Positions 1 through 11,399 of a stretch of 64,000 nt of DNA are shown here, in pieces. The stretch's first letter is position 1. Each line of letters begins with the position of its first letter. This DNA comes from Vigna angularis. Its lineage: Eukaryota; Streptophyta; Magnoliopsida; Fabales; Fabaceae. The position numbers and the translations under genes are program-made. Below the pieces are notes generated by a model, which was not told the origin of the DNA, did not search any database, and saw nothing but the letters and a program-made list of their open reading frames with translations. The stretch lies in assembly GCF_016808095.1 (NCBI RefSeq), contig NC_068970.1, positions 17,590,501-17,654,500 of the forward strand. Reading direction: 5' to 3'.

Positions 1-964
1 AACCAGACAACAACTCAACCAATTGAGAAACAGCCCCAATGCTTACCAGTAAACTCTTAACTTCTGAATGCAAACACACTGTTCTGAGGAGTCTCAATCC
101 AGGGCAGATTCCATTTGAATGCCTCTTGTCTTTAACGAGCCTCATCAATCCAACCAAAAGACTATGGCTCCTGAAAATCTCCAACTTGAAATCCTTCCCT
201 TCAATCAATATCTCAATCAGCCGCGTGCAATTGATTTTCGTCTCAATTGAACCCTCATTTAAAATGTCCACCATCAGGGAAACCCTTGCAGGCTGCAGTA
301 GATTCCTCTTGGACTCACAATCAAGGTTCAAACTCACGAGCACACCAATGACCTCGGAGCCAACCGCATGGGATGTAAAAGGACCAAGCAACGCCGACAC
401 CACGGACACTCCATCGCCATCGACCAATGCCTTGCGGGCAGTGGCATGAGCAGCCACCACTTGATGGAGCTCCTTGAGGGCAAGAACACGAGCTTGCCCC
501 TTCACCTTCTTGAGAGTCTCAACAAGCTCCGACACCCTCCCATGGACGTCTTCTGATCTCTTCTTCATCACAAGGTACTTCTGAGAAAACCAGGTGGATA
601 TCAAACGGTAGAGAGTGGTGTTTGGTGTGATGGAATCGTCCCAGAGCTCTTGCATTGTGGTGGGGCAAGTGAAGTGTCCCAGACTGAACCATTTGAGAAT
701 GTTGGACCTCTCGTAGGTCTGACCCGTGCAAAGAGTCACAGGGTCCTGCATTGGCTCAAGGGAAATTGGGCAAATGAACACAGAGGGAACTTCAGACAAG
801 TCTAACTCTTCAATCATTCTCCCAAGATCCAGTTTTTCACCAACCCCAGTCCCCACAACCCCAGAATCCACGCCGCCCAAAACCCCATCTTTCACCGCCG
901 TGTCCAGATCTAGAATCTGACCCTCGATCCCATCCCTCTTACAAGTAGGCTGAAACATTGCCAT
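1..964 (-). CDS. PUB30/31: U-box E3 ubiquitin ligase with ARM-type tail, PUB30/31-like (3' end beyond window)
   Basis: The minus strand reads open from the ATG at 964-962 to the left edge, giving about 321 residues without a stop. A leader rich in Gly, Val and Asp (residues 1-57) precedes a U-box at about 58-131. That domain has the usual features: VFICPISLEPMQDPVTLCTG, then TYER, a W in the 'ILKWF' segment, CPTT, and the 'PNTTLYRLI' end. The rest is helical and Leu-rich (for example VRALKEL-like and LVSLNLD segments), as expected of the ARM-like half. Arabidopsis PUB30/31 proteins, about 450 residues long, begin in the same MxMFQP style, so roughly 70% is visible. U-box proteins transfer ubiquitin from an E2 to a substrate; the substrate here is unknown. 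A second ATG lies two codons downstream. The first was chosen because it matches the family start. No intron is seen in the visible part, as is usual in this subgroup. Confidence 0.92.
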   Translation of the reverse strand, partial: MAMFQPTCKRDGIEGQILDLDTAVKDGVLGGVDSGVVGTGVGEKLDLGRMIEELDLSEVPSVFICPISLEPMQDPVTLCTGQTYERSNILKWFSLGHFTCPTTMQELWDDSITPNTTLYRLISTWFSQKYLVMKKRSEDVHGRVSELVETLKKVKGQARVLALKELHQVVAAHATARKALVDGDGVSVVSALLGPFTSHAVGSEVIGVLVSLNLDCESKRNLLQPARVSLMVDILNEGSIETKINCTRLIEILIEGKDFKLEIFRSHSLLVGLMRLVKDKRHSNGICPGLRLLRTVCLHSEVKSLLVSIGAVSQLVELLSG

Positions 965-1600
965 TTTCGAAACCCCTCAGAGAAAAAGAAACCAGCTTTG
1001 GAGAAAAACCAGAAAATCAAATCACTCAAATGAGAAAACGAAACACCCTTCAGTGGACATTACAGACGTGAAGAGGGTGAAAGAAGAATAAAACTCTCCC
1101 GGGGCAGTCTCTCACGAGCAGTTTCCAAGCAACAAACTTGCTTTATTGTAGAAATCACTCTGTTCCTGTTCTCTCTCTTGTAATAAGTATTTTTTCTCTC
1201 TCTCTATCTGCTTTATCTGATCTCTTTCAATGGTCAAAAGAATCATTACCATCATATTTCACATCATAAGCACATAATCAAGCTTGAAAGGGGGGCTTAA
1301 ATCAGCGAAACAATAAAGAATGTAGACCAATGAAAGAGCAAACAGTGAAGAACAGTAGCCTACTAACCACAAGAAGTAAATCAATGGCAGTAGAAAGTTC
1401 TAAGAAACAGTCGAAAGAGGCATTGGGGAAGCGAGAAATAATTGAAGAGGCAGAAGGAGAAAATGGAAAGAAGGGTTAGGGAGTGAGAAATCAAGAAGGA
1501 CCGTACCGGCATGGGGAAGAAAGAGTGGTAAGAAGAAAAGGCATCACTGGCTGGCACTGCCAAAGGGAAAGGCTCATCCTACACACAGCCAGGACTGCCA
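965..1600 (-). promoter_or_regulatory. 5' leader and promoter side of the U-box gene
   Basis: This stretch lies just upstream of the U-box ATG on the minus strand. It is more GC-rich than the DNA beyond 1600. It contains pyrimidine/purine (CT/GA) runs near 1165-1205, typical of plant leaders. I could not place a transcription start or a 5' UTR intron with confidence. Confidence 0.4.
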
Positions 1601-3769
1601 CTGAACACCTCTTCTTTTTTTGGGCAGATTCTTGACTTCTTGTAATCACCCCTCACCAAATAATAAACAGATTAATTTGGGTAAAATTAAGGTTTAATTA
1701 CACTTTTTTATTTTTTTTTTCAAATAACTTTTTTTCTTCCACATTTTTTTTAACTTTACAAATTCGTTCTCTTTTTCTGAATATTAATATATTAATTAAT
1801 TGATTGCGTTACCATAACATAAATTTTAAATATGACATTGTTTTATTAGTTGTTTATTAATTTTTAAAAGTGTAAAATAAAGTAATAATATTAAAATAGC
1901 ATTGAGTATAACATCTTCAAATTAAGGTGTATAATATTTTAGAGTTTAAATACAAAAATAAAAAATTATCAAAAAAAAATATTTTTAAATTTTTGTTTTT
2001 TTATTTTATCTCGATGGTTTAGTTGAAATTTTAATTTAAAAATAAAACTTATAAATTTAAAATTGATTAGTACGATATGACTATTTTGGAAAAGCTATCA
2101 AATAGGTTGATTGTATTGTATTTAGAATACATTTATCTTTATCAAAATATAAGAGCATATTTGTGTTTTAGTTTTTAAACTGCGTAATTATATAATTTAT
2201 TTTTAAATATGAGAAAAAAACTTGAAATACAAATATGATAATAATTGTAAATAAAAAACTAGAACATATTATTTATTTAACATTTTTATAAGTAAATTTT
2301 TTAAAAATTTATAATAATGAAAATCGTAAAACATTGATTTCATTTATTTAAATTTTATATTAAATTAATTTTTTTTTATAAATTCCTGTTAAACATACTA
2401 TGCACTGAGATTTTAATTAAACTAAAATTGAAACTAATTTATTCTCATTCCATGTTATGTTTGATTCGTTTGGGTTTTTGTAATAAAAAAGACTGAGCCA
2501 TGAACATTTCTACTAACATTTGCATCAGATATCAAGAGAAGAGAGAGAGAATATTGATTTGTTTCATCATTCAAACTTGTATGCAAATGTGTTACCACTC
2601 TAAAAAGAGTTTTAATAATGGCTAAAAACCTGTTTGAAAATGGTTGCTTGGTTATCATTATTGTTGTACCCATCATTAAATGTATCATACCACAACAATT
2701 GTAATCATAATTTTTTTCGTTTTTACTAAATTTTTTTAATATATTTTGTTCATGAGTAATTCAAATGTGTAATAAACCACAATAAAATAAATCAACATAT
2801 TATTCACTAATAAACTACAATTTATAAAATAATAGTCTAAGAGAATTTTGTATTAATATATGATTCAATTATTAAATTCTTCAAACATTCGACATTGTCT
2901 AATATAAAGAGTATATAAACAACTATTAATTAAATAATTAAAAAAAATCAAAGTAAAAAAATATAATATTATTAAATATTCAAAATTAATATATACACAA
3001 TATTTTTAATGTCAAATATCAAAAAATAAAATATAATTGCATAAATATTGAATAAGTATATCAAATAATAATTAAAAAAAGATCAAATAATTATATAAAA
3101 CGAGTAAAAATAATCAAATTTAACAGAAATAAGTTAGGAAACAAAAGATTAAAGAAAAATTAAAATAATTAGTGATTTAGATTACTTAATAAATTAAAAG
3201 TATTTTATTAATATAAAATATGAACAAGTACGGGTACTGATACGGAAAACAACATATATATTGTTATCATTATTCTCATATCCATTATTATAATAATTAA
3301 TATGAAAATTTCCTATCAAAATTGAGATAAATTCTAATAATATTAGTGTGAAATAGATTCATTTGTCATGTTTATATATGATTCACGAATCCTTTAAAAT
3401 TAAAAATTTTACATTTTTTTAAGATAATAATCACTTTCTTCCAACTGGTCCACAAAACTCTTTAAAATTAGGAATTTTACATTTCCTAAGATAATAATCA
3501 CTTTTTTTCAAACCTCAATTATTTTTAAAGATTTATTAATCACTATAATAAAATGTTAAATTATTGATGGAAAAAAAATTGTCAGGAGAACAAAATTTAT
3601 TTGATTGATTTTTCTGATAGATTCTGAAATATTAATTATCAACATAATATCCATTAATAAATTATAATTTTAATTATTAACAAACTATTTATCGACAATG
3701 CATTCATAAAAAAACTTATCAATAAAACTTGCTAAAAGATTCAAATAATTTTACTATTATTGTTGCTGT
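1601..3769. other. AT-rich intergenic DNA
   Basis: No supportable gene is seen. The sequence is extremely AT-rich, with many A/T runs. Open frames here are short and of low complexity. A 68-bp local duplication is listed separately. Confidence 0.6.
3392..3527. repeat. 68-bp direct tandem duplication, two diverged copies
   Basis: The block beginning ctttaaaatta with aagataataatcacttt downstream occurs at about 3392 and again at 3460, a 68-bp offset. The copies differ by scattered substitutions. Confidence 0.6.
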
Positions 3770-4090
3770 AGGGTGAGAGCAACCGATTAGTTGAAAACGG
3801 AAAAGAACTTCTTAACTGATTGGGCACGATAACAGTTGAGTAGAATTAAAACGTAATCAATACGGTAACTGCTATTGATGAGTGATTAATGTGACATTAA
3901 TGACTATTAAGAGGTAAATTAATAGGTCTGATTCTTTTATGCTTTATAAATAAAAAATATATGACTTGAGAGTCGGAATGTCTCCTGTAGGAGTGTTGTG
4001 CAGACCAAACTCCATTAAAAAAATACTTCTTTATTAGAGATCTTACTTGCAAGCTTACTATATGAAAAGAAAAGAATGTCAAATTTTGTA
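3770..4090 (+). mobile_element. Degenerate LTR fragment, Tat-type Ty3/gypsy resemblance
   Basis: It has the layout of the better-defined Tat-type LTRs at 60797 and 62124: a 'gataacagttgag' style U3, a TATA-like 'ctttataaataaa' near 3940, then 'gacttgagagtcggaatg' (3963-3980), followed by the ccttgcagg-like U5 border 'tcctgtaggag'. No second LTR or target duplication was found, so this is probably an old remnant. Confidence 0.4.
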
Positions 4091-4492
4091 TGTTAGGTTT
4101 TAACAATTTTGTTGTACTTTAGAGACCATTAGTAATGTATTTTCTTTTAAATCCATCGGTAGTTGATTTCTTAAAAAGAAAAAAATTGTCAATGAATCTA
4201 TCGACAATGCGTTTCTTTAACTTATCAATAAAATTGTTCATAATTTAGTTGTTTGAAAATCTATCACTAAATTCATAGGTAATTAATTTTTTTAAAATTC
4301 ATTAGTAAATTTGTTGAAAAATTTATTAATAAAATAAATATTAATTTTTTTGTCAAAATCGAGTTAATTATTTATTATAAATAATTAAATATTGGTTAGA
4401 AGAAAAAAAAAAGAAGAAGAAGGAAAAAAGAAGAAGAGGAAGGACGATGAGATAGTGATAGTAGCGATAATGATAAAGGTGTCGACTATAGC
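4091..4492. other. Repeat-derived DNA with a purine-rich tract
   Basis: A purine tract at about 4399-4445 is followed by 'gatagtgatagtagcgataatgata'-like short units. In reverse complement the stretch resembles 27780-28100. It is therefore likely part of a dispersed repeat family and not a gene. Confidence 0.4.
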
Positions 4493-5142
4493 CACTACAA
4501 AAATATATGGTATTATTGACAATTAATATTTATCGATAATGAGTGATATTCATTATTAGTGAGTGTTTTTTAACATAATATTGATGACTTAAAATTAGTT
4601 AATAATTTTCTTGTATGTAAAACTATAGATAGATTAAAAAAATCTTCAGTAATTGCGGACAATGTATGTACCATCATTAACATCCAAATTACCGATGGAT
4701 TTTTTGGTAGGTAATTGTATTATATCCAATAAAAGCATAATTCTTTATTCTCTACACCTTAACAAAACCCAACCAAAACCTACTAATATAATATAAAAAA
4801 CCAAATAAAAAGAACATTATAAATTATTAAACTAATAATATTATACAATTAAAGGTCTTATATAATGAAAATGTTAACAAAGAAAACTCCTAATAATGCT
4901 CTCATTGGAAAATCTTAACATTTTAACCTCAATAAGAATGACATTTCAATAGTATGTGTAATTGATTAAATATTTTTCTTCTTTTTCTAAATAAATGCAT
5001 TAGTTTGCCTTTTGTTGAGATCTAATCAGCTCAATGTCACATTCTTCCAATAAAGTCCAAAAAGAGTAACTTATAGTTTAAATCTTTTAAGTTTTAGTAA
5101 AGATGACATAAATCTCTTTGTCGATAAATTTTTTTTGTAGTG
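4493..5142. mobile_element. Small terminal-inverted-repeat element, CACTA-like (candidate)
   Basis: The left end reads cactacaaaaatatatgg and the right end is aaattttttttgtagtg, so the ends are inverted copies of CACTACAAAAA. Depending on where the ends are set, a 3-bp 'gcc' flank is present on both sides (4491-4493 and 5142-5144). The interior is AT-rich and has no coding frame. CACTA elements make 3-bp target duplications and start with CACTA, so this may be a non-autonomous member. The short ends leave real doubt. Confidence 0.45.
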
Positions 5143-5207
5143 CCTTCAACATTTTCTTATGAGAATGTGCTATATGCATAAGTATTTACGTTAGTTTAAG
5201 CTTAGTT

Positions 5208-5960
5208 AGTCTTAGGTTAGGTCCAATAAAATTCATCTTGAACTAAGTTCAGTTTTGGTTACACTAGGTTAAGTTGAGTTGGTCTTAGGTCAGGTCGAAT
5301 CAGATTTGCCTTGAACTAAATTAAGTTGACTTTATGCTAGGTTAAGTTTAATTGGTCTTAGGTCAAGTCAAATCAAGTTTACCTTAAATTTAGTTAAGTT
5401 GAGTTTATATTAGATCAAGTTGAGTTGGTCTTAGGTCGAGTTAAGTTGAGTTTAGGACAACTCAAATCAAGTTAGACTCACTTTGCCTTATGTCGTGTTG
5501 ATTCCATATTAGGCCAAGTCTAATTAGACTCATATCAAGTCGAGTCGAGTTGGACTCACCTCAGACCGAATCTAGTTAAATGTATCTTAAGAAGACTTAA
5601 GTTAAACATATGTAGAATCAAGTTGAGTCGGGTCCATGTTAAACGGAGTCAAGTTAGGTTCACATCAAAGTGAGTCTAATCAAACTCATATCAAGTCGAA
5701 TAAAGTCAAACTCATGTTGGATTGAGTCGTGTTGGATCGACATGGAATCAAGTAGAATCGAGTTAAGTTGAGTCAAGCCACATCGGAACAAGTTGGGTCA
5801 AGCCCATGTTACACCAAGTTCAAGCCAAGTCATTTTAAATGAGGTTGAGATAAAATCGATCAAAGTCGAACCTACATCAGACAATGTTGGATTGGATCAA
5901 ACCCAAGTTGAATTGGGTTAACTCAATCAAATAAGTTAAATTAGGCCTTAACCTCCAATT
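5208..5960. repeat. Degenerate tandem array with 73-bp period
   Basis: The marker (g/a)gtcttaggt recurs at 5208, 5281, 5354 and 5427, exactly 73 bp apart. The following bases also align ('gaactaa(g/a)tt(c/a)ag', 'ctaggttaagtt'). After about 5500 the register decays. Short units of the form 'aagt(t/c)gagt(t/c)' continue to about 5960. No long frame is present. Confidence 0.75.
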
Positions 5961-7109
5961 AAGTTACAAATAATAAAATTAATTAAACATTAATTTATTA
6001 TTAATGTATAAGTTAATTTGCAATTTCATATTTTAAGTACTTGTACAATTTTGAAAAGTATTTTAGAGTTAATGGAAGTATTTGTAAGAGATTAAACCTA
6101 TTTTATCATTAATCCTAACCCAAGAATTAGAAATTGAAACTTTTTTCTTAATCTATTCACTTGGTGAAGCAATAAAAGAGAACTTATTTAAATGTAGGTT
6201 AAGATTAACTTATTAAGAATTTATCAAATTAACCGTTCTAGTTTTATACTAACAAAAGGTCCAATATAGTTATTAATTGACTAGCTTCCTTGCGCATGCA
6301 GACAAGACTTTGTTGGTGTATACAAAATTCATTTATGTGCTCAAGAGACTAGTGTCTACATTTTAAGAGACTTGTATCGTACTTTATACGAAGTCTCTAG
6401 CTAGTTATTGAAGACCTTTAGATTTTTAAAACTCACTGGAATCAACTTTTATTTTATTTTTCTCGTACTTTTAATTTGTAAATATATAATCGTATTATGA
6501 TATTTTGACATATTCGAGTATGAGGAACCTAATTTTAATTTTCATTGTTAGGAAAGACCTTCACAAATTTTAAAATATTCCTTTGGCTTTCAACAATTTA
6601 AAAATCGAGGTATTGACTTGATATGATAATCACTATAATGAAGAATGAGATTGGAATTATGTTTTTCTATAAAAGACTTAAAATTTCAACTATCGATCGG
6701 TTAAACATCTATTCTTAAACGAATGTTGTTGAAAACAAATGCATGCTTAAAGTCTAATTACTTAGTTTTCTTATTATAGTAGAAAAAAAGTTCATTATAC
6801 TGTAATAGTTATTTTGATAAAAGGAATTGTGCTCACCCACCCTAACTCGGTCCAGTGTTGTTCATAGGTTCAAAATAACAAAAAGTTCCATTATTGTAAT
6901 ACTCTCTAAAATATTGGAAGATAGTGTGGTTATCCGATATGCATACTTCTATTATTATTTAACAACATATTCATAAAATTCGTTGTTATATCCTTTATAG
7001 GCTATAAAAAGCCTATAAATATTCAATTCCACCATTGTACTAATTTTTACTCATCACTCAATACTCCTTCTTACTCTCATATCATCCACTCTTATTAACT
7101 TGAGATAAA
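5961..7109. other. Intergenic DNA with a TATA-bearing palindrome
   Basis: No gene is seen. Near 6997-7020 an inverted repeat (tataggct..aaa..agcctata) overlaps a TATA-like box, followed by 'ataaatattcaattcc'. It could be a relic LTR promoter or another repeat end. The CACTA-like element begins at the right border. Confidence 0.4.
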
Positions 7110-7177
7110 CACTAGTGCATCGAAGAAAAACGATAGCGGTTGTTTTTGACACTTTAAGCCGCGGTTCCAACCGAGGT

Positions 7178-7374
7178 AATAACCTGGGATATGACAGTGG
7201 TTCTTGCTTGAACCGCGGTCAAAACCCTGTTTTTTTTTTTAAATTTTCGTGTAACCTTTGGCCTCGATTTTACCACAACCAAGGTAATAACTTGGGGATA
7301 TGACAGCGGTTCCTGCTTGAACCACGACCAAAACCCTGTTTTTTTTTCTAAAAAAATTTCGTGTAACCTTTGGC
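7178..7374. repeat. 107-bp direct repeat in the CACTA left subterminal region
   Basis: The block 'taataacctgggatatgaca' at 7178 recurs at 7285 with a few changes, and both copies run into 'caaaaccctg', a T-run and 'cgtgtaacctttggcc'. Confidence 0.7.
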
Positions 7375-7470
7375 CTTGGTAAATTAATCCAATTTCGATC
7401 CATACGTAAATATTCTACAAAATTACAATCATACAATTATACATATATTCAACATACAATCAATTCAATC

Positions 7471-7728
7471 ATACAATCAAACAAATAATAAACATTCAAA
7501 TTATCAATTCAAACATTCAATCATACATAATTATTCAATTCAACACACAAAAAATTAAAAATTAACAAAATGAAAATTAATAAACAGAATAATACAATCA
7601 TACAATCAAACAATTAATAAGCATTCAAATTATCAATTCAAACATTCAATCATACATAATTATTCATATTCAACCTACAAAAAATTAAAAACTAACAAAA
7701 TGAAAATTAATAAACAGAATAATATGAA
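7471..7728. repeat. 129-bp tandem duplication inside the CACTA-like element
   Basis: The block beginning atacaatcaa at 7471 recurs at 7600. Both copies continue through 'attcaaattatcaattcaaa' to 'aataaacagaataat' with few differences. The close similarity suggests a fairly recent duplication. Confidence 0.85.
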
Positions 7729-8645
7729 CCTGAGAGCGTGAAAAACCACACAATAATGGAGAAGATGGAACAACTCGCGGTCTGAAATGGAACAAATTTA
7801 AAAGAAAAAACACAATACCTACAAAAAAAATACAACAAAACGTAAGTTTGATAATCCGAATCAATGAAAAAACGTATCAAACCAACCCAAAAACTAAAAT
7901 AAAAAAAACGAAAAAACTCTGGCGACCAAAGCCAAATTTGATCGGATACAAACGTAGGTGATGAAAAATGAGGAAGGAAGTCCTTCCCCAGTGACGACGG
8001 CGGCGCAACGGTGGCGTAAGGAAGAAGGGAGAAAGATCGCGGCGGCATAGAAGAAGAAGAAGTTGCAGAGAGAAATCGCTGGAGAAGAAGAATTGTTCGC
8101 GTTCGAGGAAGACGAAACTGTTCACTCTCTGTAATATTTTTTTAACCTAATCAAATGTTACTACCTCGGTTCATTAGAAAACCGGGGTAATAGAGGGAAT
8201 ACGGCCTCGGTTCCCAACTTAATCGAGGCCTATTCTCCTAAAAATAAAATTTAAAATTGATTTGAAATGGCAATTTAAAATTTTTTTTTCAACCTTTATG
8301 TCGCGGTTCCCTGTGTAACCGAGACCTATTCTCTTAAATATTTAAAATTTGTTCAGATCAGGGAATAGACCGCGATTCCCCTAAGAACCGAGACCTATTC
8401 CCTAACGGTCTGACTCCCAATTTATTTCAGAACTAACTTGGCGGGAATGTCAGAATTTTGCAGGTACAATAGGTCGCGGTTCTCCTCAGAATCGAGGCCT
8501 ATTCCCCTGCAAATTTATTTCATGACTGACTTGGCAGGAATGTCAGAATTTTGCAGGGATAATAGGTCGCGGTTCCCCTTAGAACCAAAGCCTATTCCCC
8601 TGCAAATTTATTTCATGACTATTGTCACAAAGCTCGGGTCAAAGT

Positions 8646-9284
8646 CATTATTAATCGACTATTCAATTCCTAAAAGTTAATCATGCACTTCGAAGACTGT
8701 TTAACGAAACTTAATAAGAACAAAAATAATTATAATTTAGGAATTGTTATTATTTAATAAGAAACAAGTATTTTATAATTTAAGATTAATTATTCTTGTT
8801 CATATTAAAAGGATTGATAATAATAATAATAACAATAATATAATAAGTCCATAGGTCTCTGTTTGACCATAGGTACCCTAAGCCGACTGGAAGTTGACCT
8901 ACAGAAAACACTATAACGTTCAAGTCAGAAATGTTTCATAGGTCTCTGTTTGAGTAGAATGAAAAAAGTGTCTTTACCTAGATATTAATCACCTAATTAT
9001 AGGGCTTATAATAATCAAGTCCATTTATTAATACAGTATATTCATGTTTAATATGACAATTTATTCATTAATATTATATATTCATATTTGATATAATAAT
9101 TTATTTATTAATATTAATCATTAATATTTGTTGGCATACTTGCAATGGAAGGACTACTCGATATGGTTGGTCGACCTCTCTAACCGATCATCGACCGGTC
9201 ATGGAATGACTTGTTGCGACCTTGATCGATACACTTCAAATAGACGACCTGTGTACTTCGTATAATACAATAAGTAAAGGATTG
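8646..9284. other. Intergenic DNA with LTR-like scraps
   Basis: No gene is seen. The short motif 'cataggtctctgtttga' occurs twice, near 8851 and 8938. The stretch 9130-9260 contains 'ggtcgacc', 'accgatcatcgaccggtc' and similar GC-richer pieces like the U3 of the Tat-type LTRs in this window. It is probably an old fragment. Confidence 0.4.
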
Positions 9285-9342
<58 letters not shown>

Positions 9343-9343
9343 G
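9285..9343. repeat. (ATA)n microsatellite
   Basis: An uninterrupted trinucleotide array of about 59 bp. Confidence 0.95.
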
Positions 9344-9875
9344 TAGTGAAAGGTAATTTTTTTAATAGAAAAAATGCATGAAAAAATGCTAGAAATTTTT
9401 CTTAATTAAAAAAATGGTCATTTGATAATGTTACCATTTGACAATCTTGATAGGAGTAGAATGGTACTAACAAAAATTATCTTTTGATAATGTTACCATT
9501 TGGTAATACTATATTTCTAAAGGAAAAGAGAAAAAAAAAAAAGACACCAAGAGAATAGTGTAATTTGTCTCGTGTCAAATTTGCATTGTAATTAAAAGAA
9601 AAAAATTGGCATTATAAAGCGACTTTAGGTGTGAATAGATGATTACCCCGTTCTCAAATTCAGATAGAAGGGATAGGATATACACGAGAGGATCCGGGGT
9701 CCTACTTTAGACAGTGAATCGAGTAATAAAAATAGTCCCAAACTGGCATAATTAACTACTTATAACTAGCTACCTTTTCCCATCCAACGTAGCATACTGT
9801 GTCTGTGTATATAAATAGAGATAGAGATAATGCGCTAAAGCAGTTACGGAGGATTGAGGAAACGTTTCAACCAAC
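9344..9875 (+). promoter_or_regulatory. Promoter and 5' leader of the PRSxS protein gene
   Basis: A clear TATA-like box (gtatataaataga, about 9806-9818) lies about 60 bp upstream of the ATG at 9876, consistent with a short leader. Further upstream is AT-rich DNA with two near-copies of 'gataatgttaccatttg' (9426 and 9486). Confidence 0.6.
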
Positions 9876-10343
9876 ATGACAAAGCAGAAAGAGAGAACCA
9901 AAGAGAGCAAACTCACCCGCTACATGAAGGCACCCTTAAGGTTCCTCAAGAAGGCCAGAGACATGTACGTCCGAGGCATGATCCATTGCTCTGCCCAATT
10001 ATCCAACGTCGACGCTGCCATGGGCTGCCCCACCGCCCAGCCTTGCACGCTTCCCAGAAGCTTCAGCGTTGGCTCAGCCACCAGATCCACCGCAAGCGAC
10101 GACGACTTCAAGGAGCTCATAAGAGCCGCCTCACTCCGAACCTATGGCAGTGCCTTTGACTTTGGCGAAGCCGCAGCCATGAAAATCAAAATGCCTCGGA
10201 GTCGTAGCGTGGGAATTGGAAGGATCGACGAAGACAAGCCCTGCGAATTTGGAGATGAAGCGATCAAGGTCAGACCCAGACCCAACGTTTATCCTCGAAG
10301 TAAAAGTTATTCTACCCGCAGAGGAGCACCGGGGTTGTTTTAG
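9876..10343 (+). CDS. Plant-specific small basic protein with PRSxS motifs (At1g80180/At1g15400-like family)
   Basis: A single-exon frame of 155 residues ends in TAG. The N-terminal part (residues 8-40) is basic and conserved-looking: SKLTRYMKAP, then RFLKKARDMYVRGMIHCSA. Three PRSxS motifs follow at 60-64 (LPRSFSV), 107-111 (MPRSRSV) and 140-144 (YPRSKSY). GC content is well above the flanks and a TATA box sits close upstream, both supporting a real gene. The 'KAPxRxLxKARDxYV' plus 'PRSFS' layout recalls the Arabidopsis family containing At1g80180 and At1g15400, some members of which are described as MAPK substrates in the stomatal lineage (MASS). That assignment is from memory. Unlike a MAPK substrate, this copy shows no SP or TP site. 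No signal peptide or membrane segment is visible. Confidence 0.82.
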   Translation: MTKQKERTKESKLTRYMKAPLRFLKKARDMYVRGMIHCSAQLSNVDAAMGCPTAQPCTLPRSFSVGSATRSTASDDDFKELIRAASLRTYGSAFDFGEAAAMKIKMPRSRSVGIGRIDEDKPCEFGDEAIKVRPRPNVYPRSKSYSTRRGAPGLF

Positions 10344-11399
10344 TTAACGTTAATGTTTGTTAATTACCATGTTTCTCCACTGCCAATGTAAGCAAATAAA
10401 TTGTGAAAATCGTTCATTTAAAGTCCCGGAGTCTGGCTGTGTGAATTAGTAGCCATGAAAATAAGGAAGTTTTGATTCTCAATTATCTTTTTTGTTATAG
10501 GAAAATTTGTTATAATGGTGAAATTAAACCAAATTAAAGAAGTTGTACGAAATGATGAAGAATGGCTGGTCGCTGGATTGTAGCATGGTGTTTTCTAGCA
10601 AAGCGATAAATAAGAGAAAATGATACCGCTAAGTTACTACCAACTTTCAAAGCAAGTGGTAAAATGTAGAACATGGTAATTCAAATTAGTTTCATTAGGC
10701 CAATCAAAACTAAAGATTATTTTATTGAATCTATGCTTCTTCTTTTTTGAACCAAATTCTGGGTTGCTTTCTTTCTGATGACATATTTTTTTTTAGTAAT
10801 ATACACGCGCATCTACTCTCTTAGCTACTTTTAATTTTATTAGCGTTTTTTGGTTTTGGATAAAAATGTAAGGTCGATGCGTGAGTTGGGGTATCAACTA
10901 TCAAGTTGATGTCCATTGATGTTGTAATTTAATTGTGAATGGAGAGTTACGTGCTGAGTACGTAGAGCGCAGCGCACTCAATGTCTCTCTTTCCAATTCA
11001 TTGCGTTACCTTAGCTACTTGGAATTAAATTTTACTTATAACATCTTATCAGTATAGGTTCCACCCAAGAATCCTCTGCTTAAAGAAATTTACAATATTA
11101 TTAATTAGTAACCTAACTTAGAAGTTTTCTTCTATTTTAGTGTCTCTCACCATTTTAGACTTCTGGATAAAATAGTCTCGGATTTCGTAACGACGGAAAA
11201 GTAGGATGCATAGGCAGAAGAGATAAAAAGCACAACAGATTCTTCCAAGTTATGGAAGTTAGAGGCATTGCTACTTTCGTTAATTCTTCAAAATCTTGAC
11301 GTATATTACATGTCCACAATCATTATCGATTGCACGCTAATAATTAATAGCAATATTTCTCAACGATTATTTTCTGCTACAAGCTTGCAAAACATTTAC
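10344..11399. other. 3' flank of the PRSxS gene and intergenic DNA
   Basis: The first about 100 bp is probably the 3' UTR; 'aaataaattg' near 10393 is a possible polyadenylation signal. No further gene is seen. Confidence 0.5.

Larger units (their letters stand above)
7110..8645 (+). mobile_element. CACTA-type DNA transposon remnant, non-autonomous, right end unclear
   Basis: The left end is cactagtgcatcgaagaaaa (7110-7129), a typical CACTA-superfamily terminus. It is followed by subterminal repeats of the form 'gcggttcc..aaccgcggt' (7131-7330). The right part (8150-8600) again carries many 'tcgcggttcccct..aaccgaggcctattcccct' units, partly as 93-bp direct repeats offset between 8438 and 8531. 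These repeats are where CACTA transposase binds in known elements. No transposase is encoded; a 113-residue minus-strand frame at 7707-8048 is unrecognised. I could not find the matching inverted terminus on the right, so the element is truncated there or diverged. Confidence 0.6.

Noticed and set aside
519..731. 70-residue minus frame
   Set aside because: It lies within the U-box gene in another frame; the real reading continues through the U-box and ARM-like region.
5208..5960. CRISPR-like array
   Set aside because: Degenerate tandem repeats without distinct spacers, in a plant nuclear context.
9854..10159. 101-residue frame overlapping the PRSxS gene
   Set aside because: It has a TTG start and Arg/His-rich out-of-frame composition. 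The 155-residue ATG frame has family motifs and a better start.
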